A stretch of 64,000 bases of DNA from Jaapia argillacea MUCL 33604 (lineage: Eukaryota; Basidiomycota; Agaricomycetes; Jaapiales; Jaapiaceae): positions 95,763-159,762 of the forward strand of contig KL197718.1 in NCBI GenBank assembly GCA_000697665.1, in the 5' to 3' direction. Under the pieces are notes generated by a model that saw only the letters and a program-made list of their open reading frames with translations, searched no databases and was not told the origin of the DNA. Made by a program: the position numbers and the translations under genes. This document shows, piece by piece, positions 32,762-43,901 of this stretch (its first letter is position 1; each line of letters begins with the position of its first letter).

Positions 32762-35700
32762 TCACCATCCCTGCCTCGACATATACAAGTCATGTTCCAT
32801 GGCAGCTATCCCGCTCGCCTTTACCCCACCTGCATCACGTGACTTTCGTTTGCGTTCCTTTTGACCGCCAGATGGACCCTTGGCCAAATATTTGATTTCT
32901 GCGAATTCGTTGGTCGCCTGGGCACGCAGCCAGGCAGCGTCGCGAGCTCGGTGCGCAAGACAGTTAGGCTCCCGATACAGAACCAGATTGTCTGTAGACT
33001 CTGAACCCGACGCTTCAGACATGGGACGGCCATTTCCCCACAATGAACCACCTGCAGTTTTATCGAGAACACCTTGGATCGTTAAACTCTCGCCAGGAGC
33101 AAGCGGGGTAGGCTGGGACGGAGTTACGCAAGGCATGTCGACCTCCTTGCGCAGAACGTAGTCGACGTCAACGGATGAGAAAAACGCTACTCCCTGCGGG
33201 AGGTCGTCCATACCTAGCTTGTAAGCAAACAAGCTACGAGTCCAAAGGTTGGCAACCTGGAGAGCCAACGCCAATCGGTACTTGTCCTCCTCCGTCACTA
33301 GGTAGCGTAATTCATCGTGGACTGAGATGAGATATCGAGCACGGATACTGTACTTGGCAATCAGGTGCTCCATTGCCACGATAAGGAGGTGGAGGTAGTC
33401 GACGCCGGAGGACTGAACGACCCAATTGATCCGCGAAGGCATGTAATCGGTACCAAACCCAGCTGGAAGATACTCTTTCGAAAGGGCGTAGGTTATGCCG
33501 CAACCAAGTGCGGGCGTCTGGGGCGCTTCAGATAAAGCAATCTCTTCAAGTTTGTTGAAGACAAAACTTTCTGTACCGCCGAACCAGAATTTGCGGTTGA
33601 AAAGATCGAGTCGATGGGTATTCTTGCCCTTAGTCTGAGCATACAGTTGTTCCGCGAGTAGTTTCGCTTGGTCGGGTACCATACCGGCGTTTGACTGCAT
33701 AAGGAGCAGCATGGCATGTTTCATACCAGCACCGTAAATCCGCGAATAATTGAACACCTTCGCTTGGTCTCTGGAGATTTTCAAGATGCTCGCCGTCTTA
33801 GAATGTAGGTCCGTTCCAGCCGCTTTCGTACCTTCAAGTGTCATCCAGCCGATGGCGGTGGCGCCGTGGAGGCCGAATTGAGCATCCCCCATGACACTTG
33901 ATATCCACAATTCCTCCGAATCGACGTCAGCACCGACAATGGCGTACCCCTCTGGAGCTCGCACCATCGCCTTCAATTCTGATCCCACACGATTTTTCTT
34001 GGCGTTACTGGCGGTCAGCCAAGTTTTCTCGATGGCCCTGCGAGTGACAGTGCCCATCGTAATGACCTGGGGAATAATCATACCCCATTTTCTGTCCCTT
34101 CCATCGGGACGGGGTGGCTTCTCGTCTAGCTCTTTGACGCCCAAGTCGCGTTGGTCGTTCTGCCAGAGAACTAGTTGGTTGAGAATGCGGTCCCTGGCGC
34201 TAATCCAGTAACTGCACTGGCCATTCATATCAAGTGCCTCTTGCGCCTCATTCCCGGGGCTTCGAAGGGTTCCGTCTTGAGCGAATTTGATGAATGTTTT
34301 CCCGAGCGGGCTGCCGACGTTCGCTTTCTCGCCATCCTTATGAGGAAGCTTATAGAAAACATGGTCATCACACATCGTGCTCAATGGTTCGTCGTCGGCG
34401 TGGAAGAACTCCAAAGTAGAGGCGTGGGTGGTGAATTTTTCCGAGCGTGGAACACGGAAGGTCCATCCATGCTCGTGAGAATGGAAAAGGGGCCAACCAA
34501 GCCAGGAGAGGCGGAGCAGGAGAGGGGCGATGCGTTTTGAGACGGAGAGGTCGAGTGTACCAGGAGGGAGACCCTTCTTAGGTTTAGCCAATTCCCAATA
34601 CCATTTGGGCCAAAGGACGGGCGGAGGCTTCGGAGGTTTTGCCTTCGCCTTCGACTTCGACGGCTTTTCCACCGAGGCTTGGTCATGGACCGTAGCAGAA
34701 GGCACGGAGGACCAATCGAGCTGGCTTAACCAATGATCCTCCCGATTACCGTCCTCGCAAACACGTTTGGCTAACTGGAGTACTGAGTCAGCGACAACAG
34801 GAGAATCGTCCCCAGATGCAATTGCAGTTGCTAACTGGACGTCAACCGCCGTCATCCTCCCGTTCTTCAAAGCAGGGAGCCCATGGGCTGCGCCGATAAC
34901 GTGGATTGTCTTGGTCTTACCTGCCGTGGGCAAGCGCGCAATCTGGCCATCCCGAAGATAGTGCCAACCATCGGAGGCAGAGAAGACGAGAGGACACCCA
35001 TCGAACGCAAGTCGAAGGAGTAAGGGAAGGATACGTTTCGCGACACGTAAGGAAAGTGGGCCGTCGTCAAGGACCTGCCTAAACCACGCCGGTTGTTGGG
35101 AATCATCCTTGGCGATCAGCGGAGCCGAGGGTGCCGGCGCAGACGTTTGAAGCAGTTCAGCGTCGCTTGGATCAGATGTGATGTTCTTGAGACACAACAG
35201 ATTAGATGCATATTCCCCGCCATGAAACAGATAAATCACCTGGCGAAAGACACCTCTCGACTCCTTAGCTTCCTTGGGAGTCCAATCCAACTGCTCAAGC
35301 CATACATTCCCCCTCCAAGCCTCGGTTTCCATCATCTCCTTCGCCTGCTGAGCAAGATTGAGCAGCCTCGTCTTCACTTTCTCGTCGAGCTCTCGGTATG
35401 TTCTCTCTGCGTTCTCGATATACGCTTCCCACTCCTCGTTAACAGTGAGAAAGCTCGAGCCCATAGTTAAGATCCCCGCGAATGAAACGGGACTGGGACA
35501 GGCGTTAAGAAATCCTGGGAGGACCTGAGAAAACACAGCGTGGGTCACCGCGACATCGCGAGCACAGTATCCAACATAATCCTGGATGTTCTCCAGAATC
35601 TCCAACGGTGTTCGCGTCATAAAATCGTTACGAATTTCCTTCTCCACTTCGATCCCGCAGTGGAGTTTCGCGACGTCTGCGAGGGAGTTGGCAGAGGTAA

Positions 35701-36834
35701 GATCCTCCCATCGTTTGGATGAAAGATCTGCTTCGCCTTCCGAGGAGTCCGCATCGTCGAATGAGTTATCGGAGAGTTCCCCTCGCCGTATCAGGTCCAC
35801 GATCGTCTCCATGGCTTCTTCCTTCTGCTCGATAGCTTCTTGCTTGCTCTTCCGATGTTTGTTCCATGCGGGTCGCTGATGAGAGGAGATACCTTTGATA
35901 GCGACATGGAGGGACATGGTATCGATGAAACGATTCTGAGTTCCCTTGATGCTGTACTCTTCCAGGATTCGGGCACGGTCATAAGAGACATTATGTCCAA
36001 CGATGACTCTGGGCACCGTCGGATCACCAAGGGGAATCAGTTGCTGGGGGTCTTTAGATTCGCCCAGCAGCCAAGGAGAGATCCACGAATACCATCCATT
36101 CTGTGATACAGCACACGCCATGATGGCGTATGGGCTATACTCCGGCATGGTCTCCACGTCGAATACCAACATCTCCTCTGAGCGGCCCTCGTGCTCCGGA
36201 AAGTCAACTTGGGTACAGTAACTCGATCCGTCGGGGAGGTAGTGATATTTTGTCCACCCAGAATGAATGTTCCAGTCTTCAGGTCTGGGAAGTAATTCGG
36301 CGGAAGCGAGGAGTTTAGATAGTGATAACCATGGTTGACCGGCTACGGAGCCGATTCGATGGAAGTGTTCGTCGAGATTGTCGCCTTGGAGTGGAGGGAG
36401 AGTGAACCCAACGTCGGGGAGAACTGATCCCTGGGAGGGGTCGAGACCATGCATGGAGAGATGTTCGCGTGCAATTTGAACGAAACGTTGGTCAGGGGCG
36501 GGGAAGGAGACGTTTTTGAATATCTGAGCGTGAAGTTTCCTGGACAGCATTTGTACACCAAGTTCATTGCGTTTGACTAGATTTCTCAGGACTGGCACTG
36601 GTACTTTGGATGGAGACAACACGTACCATGCTGCACTGGCATCTTTCCCTTTCCTTTCCCTACCACATCCTTCCTAGAATCCATTTCCCTGACATCATCC
36701 TTCTGGCGAGGGAGAGTTGACCTCTGCAAAGGCGCCTTGGAAGGCAACTCCTTTTGCTTGGTTGCGAATTTGCAGGAAGACGAATGAAACCACCGGGCGA
36801 GCCCAGTTGGCGATGACTGAACTCGAGTGATCAT
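32762..36834 (-). CDS. MIP1: Mitochondrial DNA polymerase gamma, catalytic subunit
   Basis: Family A polymerase that replicates and proofreads mitochondrial DNA. Exons 36627-36834, 35240-36591 and 32762-35185 give 3984 nt (1327 aa). The first exon supplies a basic, Ser-rich mitochondrial presequence (MITRVQSSPTGLARWF). Exonuclease motifs are FDVE (about residue 213), VGHNVSYD (about 258) and YCARD (about 402). Polymerase motif A is GADVDSEELW (about 937), motif B is RDQAKVFNYSRIYGAG (about 993) and motif C is HDELRY (about 1142). Between exonuclease and polymerase, a module (WLxQLDW ... PxW ... PLLLRL ... DGW/HGW) occurs twice, where fungal Mip1 proteins I know have one. Intron 1 is only 35 nt, so that junction is less certain. 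Intron 2 (54 nt) is in frame and stop-free. The C-terminus has a basic, Lys/Arg-rich extension. Confidence 0.92.
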
Positions 36835-38602
36835 CGAAGGAGGGGAGCAAGCAGTTTATCTTTGCCCAACCTGTATTGAACCTTGATTGAACCAGTAGCG
36901 AGGAAATTATCTGCAGCCTGCAGGTCGGTGGTTTCGGTTGCAATTGCAGCTCGTTTACGTACAGACCGAGTTGTCCCCCCTCGATCATTTCTTCCACCAA
37001 CCCACCTACCAATAACTTTGTTGCATTTCTGGTTTACCTTTGAACCACTTTGCTGCATTGTGGCGACCCCGTTCACATTTGAGAGATCTCAGGTTCATGT
37101 TCACTGCGGGTGTTCGCGGGTGTTCTTCGGATAACTGCAAGATATCTGTCCTCAAACTTTTGCAGGCAAGTTCCCGATACTCCAAGGCCGCGAAGTAGTA
37201 CCACCTCAAGAGTTGGGAAACGGTCCTTGGGAGTTCATCTGAACTGAGTTCTCAAACCGACTCTCCCCTAGGCCTGACCTGGAGGTTAATCACTCAACTC
37301 GTGCGGATCAATCATCATACATCGAAAGCTCGCCGATCCTCCCCATATAACTTAAGGTACATAGATGCTGGTTCGAATTTGCCTCCATTTGATCATCACT
37401 TGCGCCCTTTCAGAGTTATGGGCGCGATCTTGGTAGGTGGTTGCACCTCAGGCTCAGCGGTAGTGGCGTTAACGTGAGTGTGGAGTTCTCCCGTGCACTA
37501 CGGTGATTGACCTGCCGTACGAGATATTTCGCAATAAGTATAAATTTGTCGTCCGGTAGTCATTCTTTATGTTCAATGCGACTCGATCCGAGCGAGAGAC
37601 TCAAGATATTTAATGGAAGGATTGGGCATCCTGGTCGTGATGTCATATGACCCGAGTGAATAGGAAGAGTGAGGCTTTCAAGACGAGGGGAACGCGACAA
37701 GGCTTGAGATTGCGCCAGAGGGCAGCTTCGCAAGCAGGACTATCATTTGTTCGTTTGTTCAAGAGTGGTTCGTCGCCTGTGAATGCGCAAGTGTTAGTCC
37801 GACCCGGTTCGAAGGGCTGCAAGTGGGAGGAGGTACGAAAGGTGCTAAACCCCATAAGGCAGGCACAGCGGACAAGTTAGATCACCATGGCCCTCAGAGG
37901 TAACGAGCGTAATAATTCGGAGCCTGATGGCCCAAGGTTTGGGAGCAGGAGCGACCTTGAAGCATAAGAGGTAAGAAGCCGGTCCATCATAGCTTCTGGC
38001 GGCTGGAGGCGGTAGCCCAGGGGCTTTGGAATTGGTCCCATGGTCTTCAAGCATATCCATTAGTTTATCTATCTGTCGGGACCCGGAAGACGATGTCACA
38101 CCCAATTATGTGGGTCGGGTGGGCACAGGTCAATGAAAGACTCCAGATCGCGTCGCGAATCAGGGTCCGACGTCCTCGTCGACCGATTCATCGTTAACGA
38201 AGTGAGAGAGGATTGGGTAGGGAAAGGCCCAGATATATTGCCAAGATGCTCCACAGAGGAGCGTGCAAAATATAGGAGGAGGAACAGGTTCTTGAATTCC
38301 TAGTTCGCAATTGCAAGACGCCGAGAGGGAGACCAAGGCACAAGTGAGAACATACGTGTGAACAACATGAGGGACGGTCACAGGGATAAGGAGCCGATCT
38401 TGCCGAGGACCCCAAACCAACCAACGGTCTCTCATGTTTAGAGCGATGACCGTTCTTTCAAGGCGTCTCTGTTGCCATAAATATGCACTCCTGGAGCCCT
38501 GATACGTATTTTCGCCGTAGCCTCGAGTCTCATGAGCGAATCCTCGTTGTAAAACAACCTTCCTTAGGACCTTCCTGCATCACCGCCACTTGTCCGTGAA
38601 CG
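36835..38602. other. 1.8-kb divergent intergenic region, MIP1 and EamA transporter
   Basis: This holds the upstream regions of the polymerase gene (-) and the transporter gene (+). Short frames have no family features. AT-rich blocks lie near 37520-37610. No RNA gene is seen. Confidence 0.4.
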
Positions 38603-40549
38603 ATGCCTGTGGCCCTCCCTGGAGAAACTGGCGACTTGAACGATGTGCCTTTGACGACGCTGGACCGGAATCTTCCTTCCCTTCAAGTTTCGCCATCATC
38701 GAGATACGACCGACTCAACAAAAATGTTCCTTGGTGGAAATCCGTTAACCTGAGATTCAGAGAGTTTCTCGATAGGAACAGCGGATTGCTGCTAATTGCA
38801 GGGGCTCAGGGTGTCTTCTCTTTTATGAGTGTACTCGTGAAAAAGCTGAGTAGCTTGGACGAGCCAGTCCCGACACTTGAGGTGCGTTTATAAGTTCAAT
38901 ACATTCCGCCCTCTTCTTAATTCGCGGTCGAGACAGCTTGTATTCAGTCGAATGGCAAGTCCGTTAGAAATGAAGGTCAAGACATGAGGCTTAAATTTAC
39001 CTAGATCATAACATATATATGTTGCACTTCGTATATGTGAGTTCTGGCTTCTTGCCTTACCATGGAAAATTCATTCACGACCTTTGGATCAGGGTACTTC
39101 GTGGCGTGCCAGATCCCTTCCTGGGTCCGAAAGGTGTCCGACTCCTGTTAATCCTTCGCGGATTCTCCGGGTCCGTTCTCTCATCCTCTCAGCTTACCAA
39201 TTATCTCTTGTCAACCCCACCTCTCGCTCGTTTCTTCTTCCTCCAATAGATTCTTCGGCCTTTTCGGCGTCTACTTTGCCCTGAACTACCTGTCGTTATC
39301 GGATACGACAGTATTAACGTTCCTGGGACCTTTGGCAACCACAGTTGCAGCTGCGTATCTACTACACGAACCTTTCAGCATGAAGCAAGCTCTCGCTGGT
39401 GGTAAGGACTGCCCATCCACAGATACCATTGGGTTGATGCTCACGAAACGCAGTCTTCAGCTTATTTGGGGTAATATTGGTTGCTCGTCCACCATTCTTA
39501 TTCGGTCATCACGATACCCAACTTGGTGGGGCTGGTGATGTCGACGCAGGTCATGCTGTACATGGGTTCGATCCAGCTGAGAAAGGAACACCTGCTGAGA
39601 GGTTGATTGCTGTAGGGTATGCGTCCTTTGTTCGCGATCGCCCAACAAGCAGTGCTGATTGACCTTATCTCTGTCCCACAGCGTTTCGTTAATTGGCGTA
39701 GTGGGTGGCACCGGGGCTTGTACGTATAATTCGGCTCCACTACAATGTGACGCTGATTGCGGACTTACACAGGGATTTGCATTCGAGCTATTGGGACACG
39801 AGCCCATGCAATGCACAGCCTGACCTCCTTCTCCGCTTACTGCGTCGTCGCTTCTGGTATTGGGTAAGGCAATCGCCTCCCCTTCCACGTCTGAATTGAT
39901 TCGATGTGTCTTCATTTCCGATCAGAATGATACTGCGGGGGACGCCGGTTACCGTTCCACTGCAACCTCTCTGGATAGGCATGCTGTTGCTCATCGGTCT
40001 CCTCGGATTTGTATCACAGGTTCGTCGAATTTCCTCCCCTGCCAAGAACTATCACCTAACCGTTCCCTTGTCCAGACCTTTACGACCATGGGTATTCAGC
40101 GAGAAACGGCGGGGAGAGCCACGATGGGCGTCTATGTCCAGATCATCTTCGCCACATTTTACGAGAGGATATTCTTCCACACCGTACCTTCCGCAACGAG
40201 TATCGCAGGAACTTTAATTATCATGACGAGTGCGATCTACATTGCTGTGAGTGCCCATTACTTGCTGTGCCGGCGCTTCCTGGAACAGAGGTTGCGGATC
40301 TGGTGCTAATATCCTTTTATTTGCTTCTGCCAGCTCTCGAAATCGCCGACCCAGAAGAACTCAAAAGTGACGCTCGAGGATGACGGCGATGTGATGCTTG
40401 AGGAAGGGTTGCTCAGTGATGCTGAGAGTGATGACATGCGTAGAGGGCTTGAAACGAGGGTAAAAGATCCGAGGAAAGCCAAGACGGAGGGATTGCGAGT
40501 TCCAGAGAAGACGGGGCTCGGTCTCGAGGTCGATGATGACCCGCAGTGA
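38603..40549 (+). CDS. EamA/DMT-superfamily transporter (SLC35G-like)
   Basis: Multi-pass transporter of the drug/metabolite superfamily with two EamA repeats; the substrate is unknown. Exons 38603-38881, 38937-38954, 39005-39036, 39093-39170, 39250-39401, 39454-39616, 39682-39719, 39773-39863, 39926-40019, 40076-40246 and 40334-40549 total 1332 nt (443 aa). A hydrophilic N-terminus leads into FLDRNSGLLLIAGAQGVFSF, then VPDPFLGPKGVRLLLILRGF, YFALNYLSLSDTTVLTFL, VARPPFLFG, IRAIGTRAHAMHSL and GIQRETAGRATMGVYVQ. The tail is acidic and cytosolic-looking. Exon 2 is only 18 nt, and its 3' intron uses a GC donor (GCAAGT). Every phase closes. Confidence 0.92.
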
Positions 40550-41212
40550 TACTGTCGGCTGAGGTCCAATGGTTGATACTACTATAGATATCTCTCGTGA
40601 TATTGCTGTACATCTGGCATGAATCTGTATTTACTTCGGCTGATAGAAGGCTAACTGACACATTCACTGCTTTCTCTTCTGAACCGTCACTCCATTGCTG
40701 TCGAGTCTTTCCCAAGGGTCCGCAGTACTAAGTAGTGAGTTCCTGGCCCCCTGTCTTCGGTGTGTGCCGCCAAGGTTCTCGGGTGCGAAGCTGTGTTTCG
40801 ACCGATCATAGGACCTCCATCATTCTACTTCGTGGGCCTTCGTTGATTGCCAACGCTGACTGGTCAAGACCTGTGCTGTGCATATCTCCCCGTGCAACCT
40901 CGACGATTGGAACTGCGCGAGACCGCATACGGATGAACTTCGGAACTTGTAAGTCGTTGGGTTTTCGTGCTGGCATTCAGCGGCTTTGTATCGTGATGCA
41001 CGATGCATCACAGCTCGGACTCCATTGTGGAAGAGATTGGACACGAATTTGGGTCAGCAAACTCCTCTCTTGGTCCTCGAAGCATCACAGTGCACAGCAA
41101 GGCTCACCGAGGCTGTTGAAATGACTGGACTGGAGAAGAACCCGCTATAAAAGCCCCTGCAATCAACTCGCCCTGTTTACGAGTCGCTTTGAGCCTATAG
41201 TTGTTCTGCCTT
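40550..41212. promoter_or_regulatory. Intergenic region and promoter of membrane gene A
   Basis: It runs from the transporter stop to the next start. A TATAAAA box at 41146-41152 lies 61 bp before the ATG of membrane gene A. Short frames at 40735-41124 have no family features. Confidence 0.5.
41146..41152 (+). promoter_or_regulatory. TATA box of membrane gene A
   Basis: TATAAAA sits 61 bp upstream of the start codon at 41213, a usual distance for a short 5' UTR. Confidence 0.5.
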
Positions 41213-43088
41213 ATGTTTATGCGAGCCTTTACCTCGACAAGCTGGCGAAGATGTACGTATCGATGGTCTCTAAACTTCCAATATTTTCTGACTAATTCAA
41301 TTTAGTGGCCTTGTTCACGCTCTTGGCCGTAGTCTTCCCCGCAGCCTCAGGCAGGGTGGATTTCGGCGTGTGCAGACAAAATCAGATCTCAGGCGCCTGG
41401 GAAAATGTGACTATGGTGCAGAACGCAGGAAGGGACATAAACGGCAGATTTTTTCCAAACATCACCGCCGCTCCCGCCATCACTCTGGAAGCATGCCTTT
41501 TGATGTGCGGAGGCCCAGGACAAGAACCATTCGAATGGAATGTGTTCTCGCAGCAATTCGGCGCTTGGTTACTTCCCTACCTCGCCCTCGTCTCCCAATT
41601 ACCATTCGGAGCCAATGGCAGGTTGGATAACGTCGTGTCGATGCTGTTAACCGTCGGTTCTCCGACACTCGCAGCATACTCACTCGCTCTCACTGTCCTC
41701 AACAATCGGTGGATTGTCCAGAGATTTAAGGATCTCCGGATCTCTTTCCCCAACGACGACAAAGCCATTCGTATTCTCAGTAGTTTGCAACAGGCCCCCA
41801 TTCAGATTACAAGCGACCAATCCCTCCTCGCATCATTAGTTGTTTTACCCGAAAACGATGAATGGTGGACAGAGTTGGCCGAACGCTTGGATTTCTCGTC
41901 CACATGGTCTATCGCTGCCGCCGCCTCCATCCTATGGGTCATTGCGGCCTACCTCCTCACCGTCGTTGATTCGTTCCAGAGCCTCACCGCTGACCTCAAT
42001 TCAAATGGGCAAGGGGTTGGATCGATGTGGTTATGGCTTGTCCCCGTCGTCGTCAGCTGGCTCCAGCTCTCGCCGAAGTGTGACTCCCTAAAGCTGCGAG
42101 AGGCTGTGGACAGGGCCAACCGCATAGCATTTGCTGCTGGAGCCGATGGGGTGGCGAAAATGGGTGATCTGTCTGATGAATTCGCTGTCACCATCGATGG
42201 ACCTTACCGCTGCTCGCTCACACGCGAACAGGAACGCACTCCCCCACCCTTTAACTATTCCCGATTCTTTTCCTGGACTTTGGCGGTGGAAGATCTCGCA
42301 GCAGCCTTTCAAGCAGCTTCCGAAAGAGCAAGGCGACATAAGCCCGTCGATCCATCGACAGCCACAACCCGACCCTGGAGAGGCAGATCCATTGACGATG
42401 TCCATCGTAAGGGCACTCCCGAACAGTTGATGAGTTATTGCGGATTCGAATCCTCAGATAGAGCACATTGGGGCCCGGACGTGTTCTGGCGCATGGTAAT
42501 AGCATCTGCTATCGCTTTATCGCTTCAATGGGGAACAACTGGAGCTGCTATTATTGTCGTATATTCCACCCCCACCATTGTGAGATCTTTTTCACTATTC
42601 ATCGTGGCGAGTTATTCATAAGTGGCTTATTTTAGGGCTTAGGCTGCCGTTCGGGCGCATATTTGCTCTACGGTGTTGGAGGAACACTGGTTTGGATGAT
42701 GTCCGTCGTGTCAAGTGCACTCGCGCACTACGCTTATCCGCAATCCCATCGTTCGTGGTCCTCCCCTCCCACTTCATTTTCTCACCAACTCGCTGCGACA
42801 CTCTCGATCGTTCTTCGAAGGCTTGCGAAGCTTCTCGCCTTCGCCAACGCGATTTGGATTCTCCTTGCCTGTATATTTCAGTTCACCAACGTTTTCGACA
42901 CCTGTTGGTGCAACACAAGTGCACTTCAATGGGGCAAGGATGCCTTCTATGTCTTCGACGCTACCGATGCGTTATCGGGAATGAGGGCAAATTGGATTGG
43001 GGCAGTGGGATTGGCCTCTGGCTGTGCCCTCTTGTTCATCGCGTTCGTCAACCTTTTGAACGACAATGACTCGGTACTAGTAAGATGA
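41213..43088 (+). CDS. Multi-pass membrane protein A of a tandem pair, function unknown
   Basis: I do not recognise a named domain. Exons 41213-41252, 41306-42579 and 42636-43088 total 1767 nt (588 aa). A cleavable-looking signal peptide (RRLALFTLLAVVFPAASG) is followed by an extracellular-like segment with Cys pairs and N-glycosylation sites, then FSQQFGAWLLPYLAL, a helix-rich region, LPENDEWW, a membrane segment ending in LTVVDS, NSNGQGVGSMWLWLVP and LQLSPKCDS. The C-terminal part has four more hydrophobic segments and Cys-rich CWCNTS. The gene shares its layout and most blocks with the gene at 43902-45793. Intron positions are identical: one right after the N-terminus and one before GLGCRSGAY. 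A plasma or vacuolar membrane location is inferred. Confidence 0.82.
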
Positions 43089-43901
43089 GGCGTTCCGATG
43101 ATCTACCGTTTGACGCTCTGTCACGCGACCTTTGTATGATGCTGCCTCAGATTGTTCTCCTATCCCTTATTCGCTCACCGAGACCTGTAGTATCTTGAGA
43201 CGGGGTTTAAATATGTTATTATAACTATTTATTACGATGATTACGATGATTGTTGTCATCTCGTCCCCCGGCCTCCCAGGCTGTCTAACTTGCAACCGAC
43301 TTGAATCCGACTTTGTTTACAACTCTACAAGACATTACACTGCCCAACTGCGTGCTGTGCCCTTTCTATTTGGCTCGAGATACGACGTGACTTAGCACAC
43401 GACCAAGTAGCCGAAGCATCCACACCCTGCAGTGTTGAACTTTATACTGATATCGGAATTTCATTACAATTAGTATTGGGCTAGCCTATCTTGATGGTGG
43501 GGTACGTGATCCGAGATGTCCCAAACGTGGCAAATCCCCCGACTCAGGCTCGCTAGGAGCTGTGAATCTTGAGGTTTCCCAAACTTTGAATTGCTGTGCA
43601 GCCTTGTCCTGACCCAAACCCATGGCGTGCCTATCCAGAGGCAGGGCTCGACAGCGAGCGTTATCTTGGCTTTCTATTGCAAGCGCTCCCAGTTCTAATA
43701 ATGGAATGGATCGACCTTGGCCAATGTGTTGGGTAATTGATTGAGCTAGAGTGGGCTCCGCAACGCTCGCGTAGACAAGGGAGCTGTGTTACTTTTTGTA
43801 CCTGGCAAGTTTTCCGACCCTATTTATGAGGTCGATAAGATCATCCCCCCTCAGTTGGCTTTGGACACCCAGATCTCGCAGAGTCCCGCAAGCCGTTCAC
43901 G
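43089..43901. promoter_or_regulatory. Intergenic region and promoter of membrane gene B
   Basis: About 0.8 kb between the tandem copies. It has AT-rich 3' sequence at 43200-43260 and a TATTTAT box at 43820-43826, about 75 bp before the start of copy B. No gene is seen in it. Confidence 0.45.
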
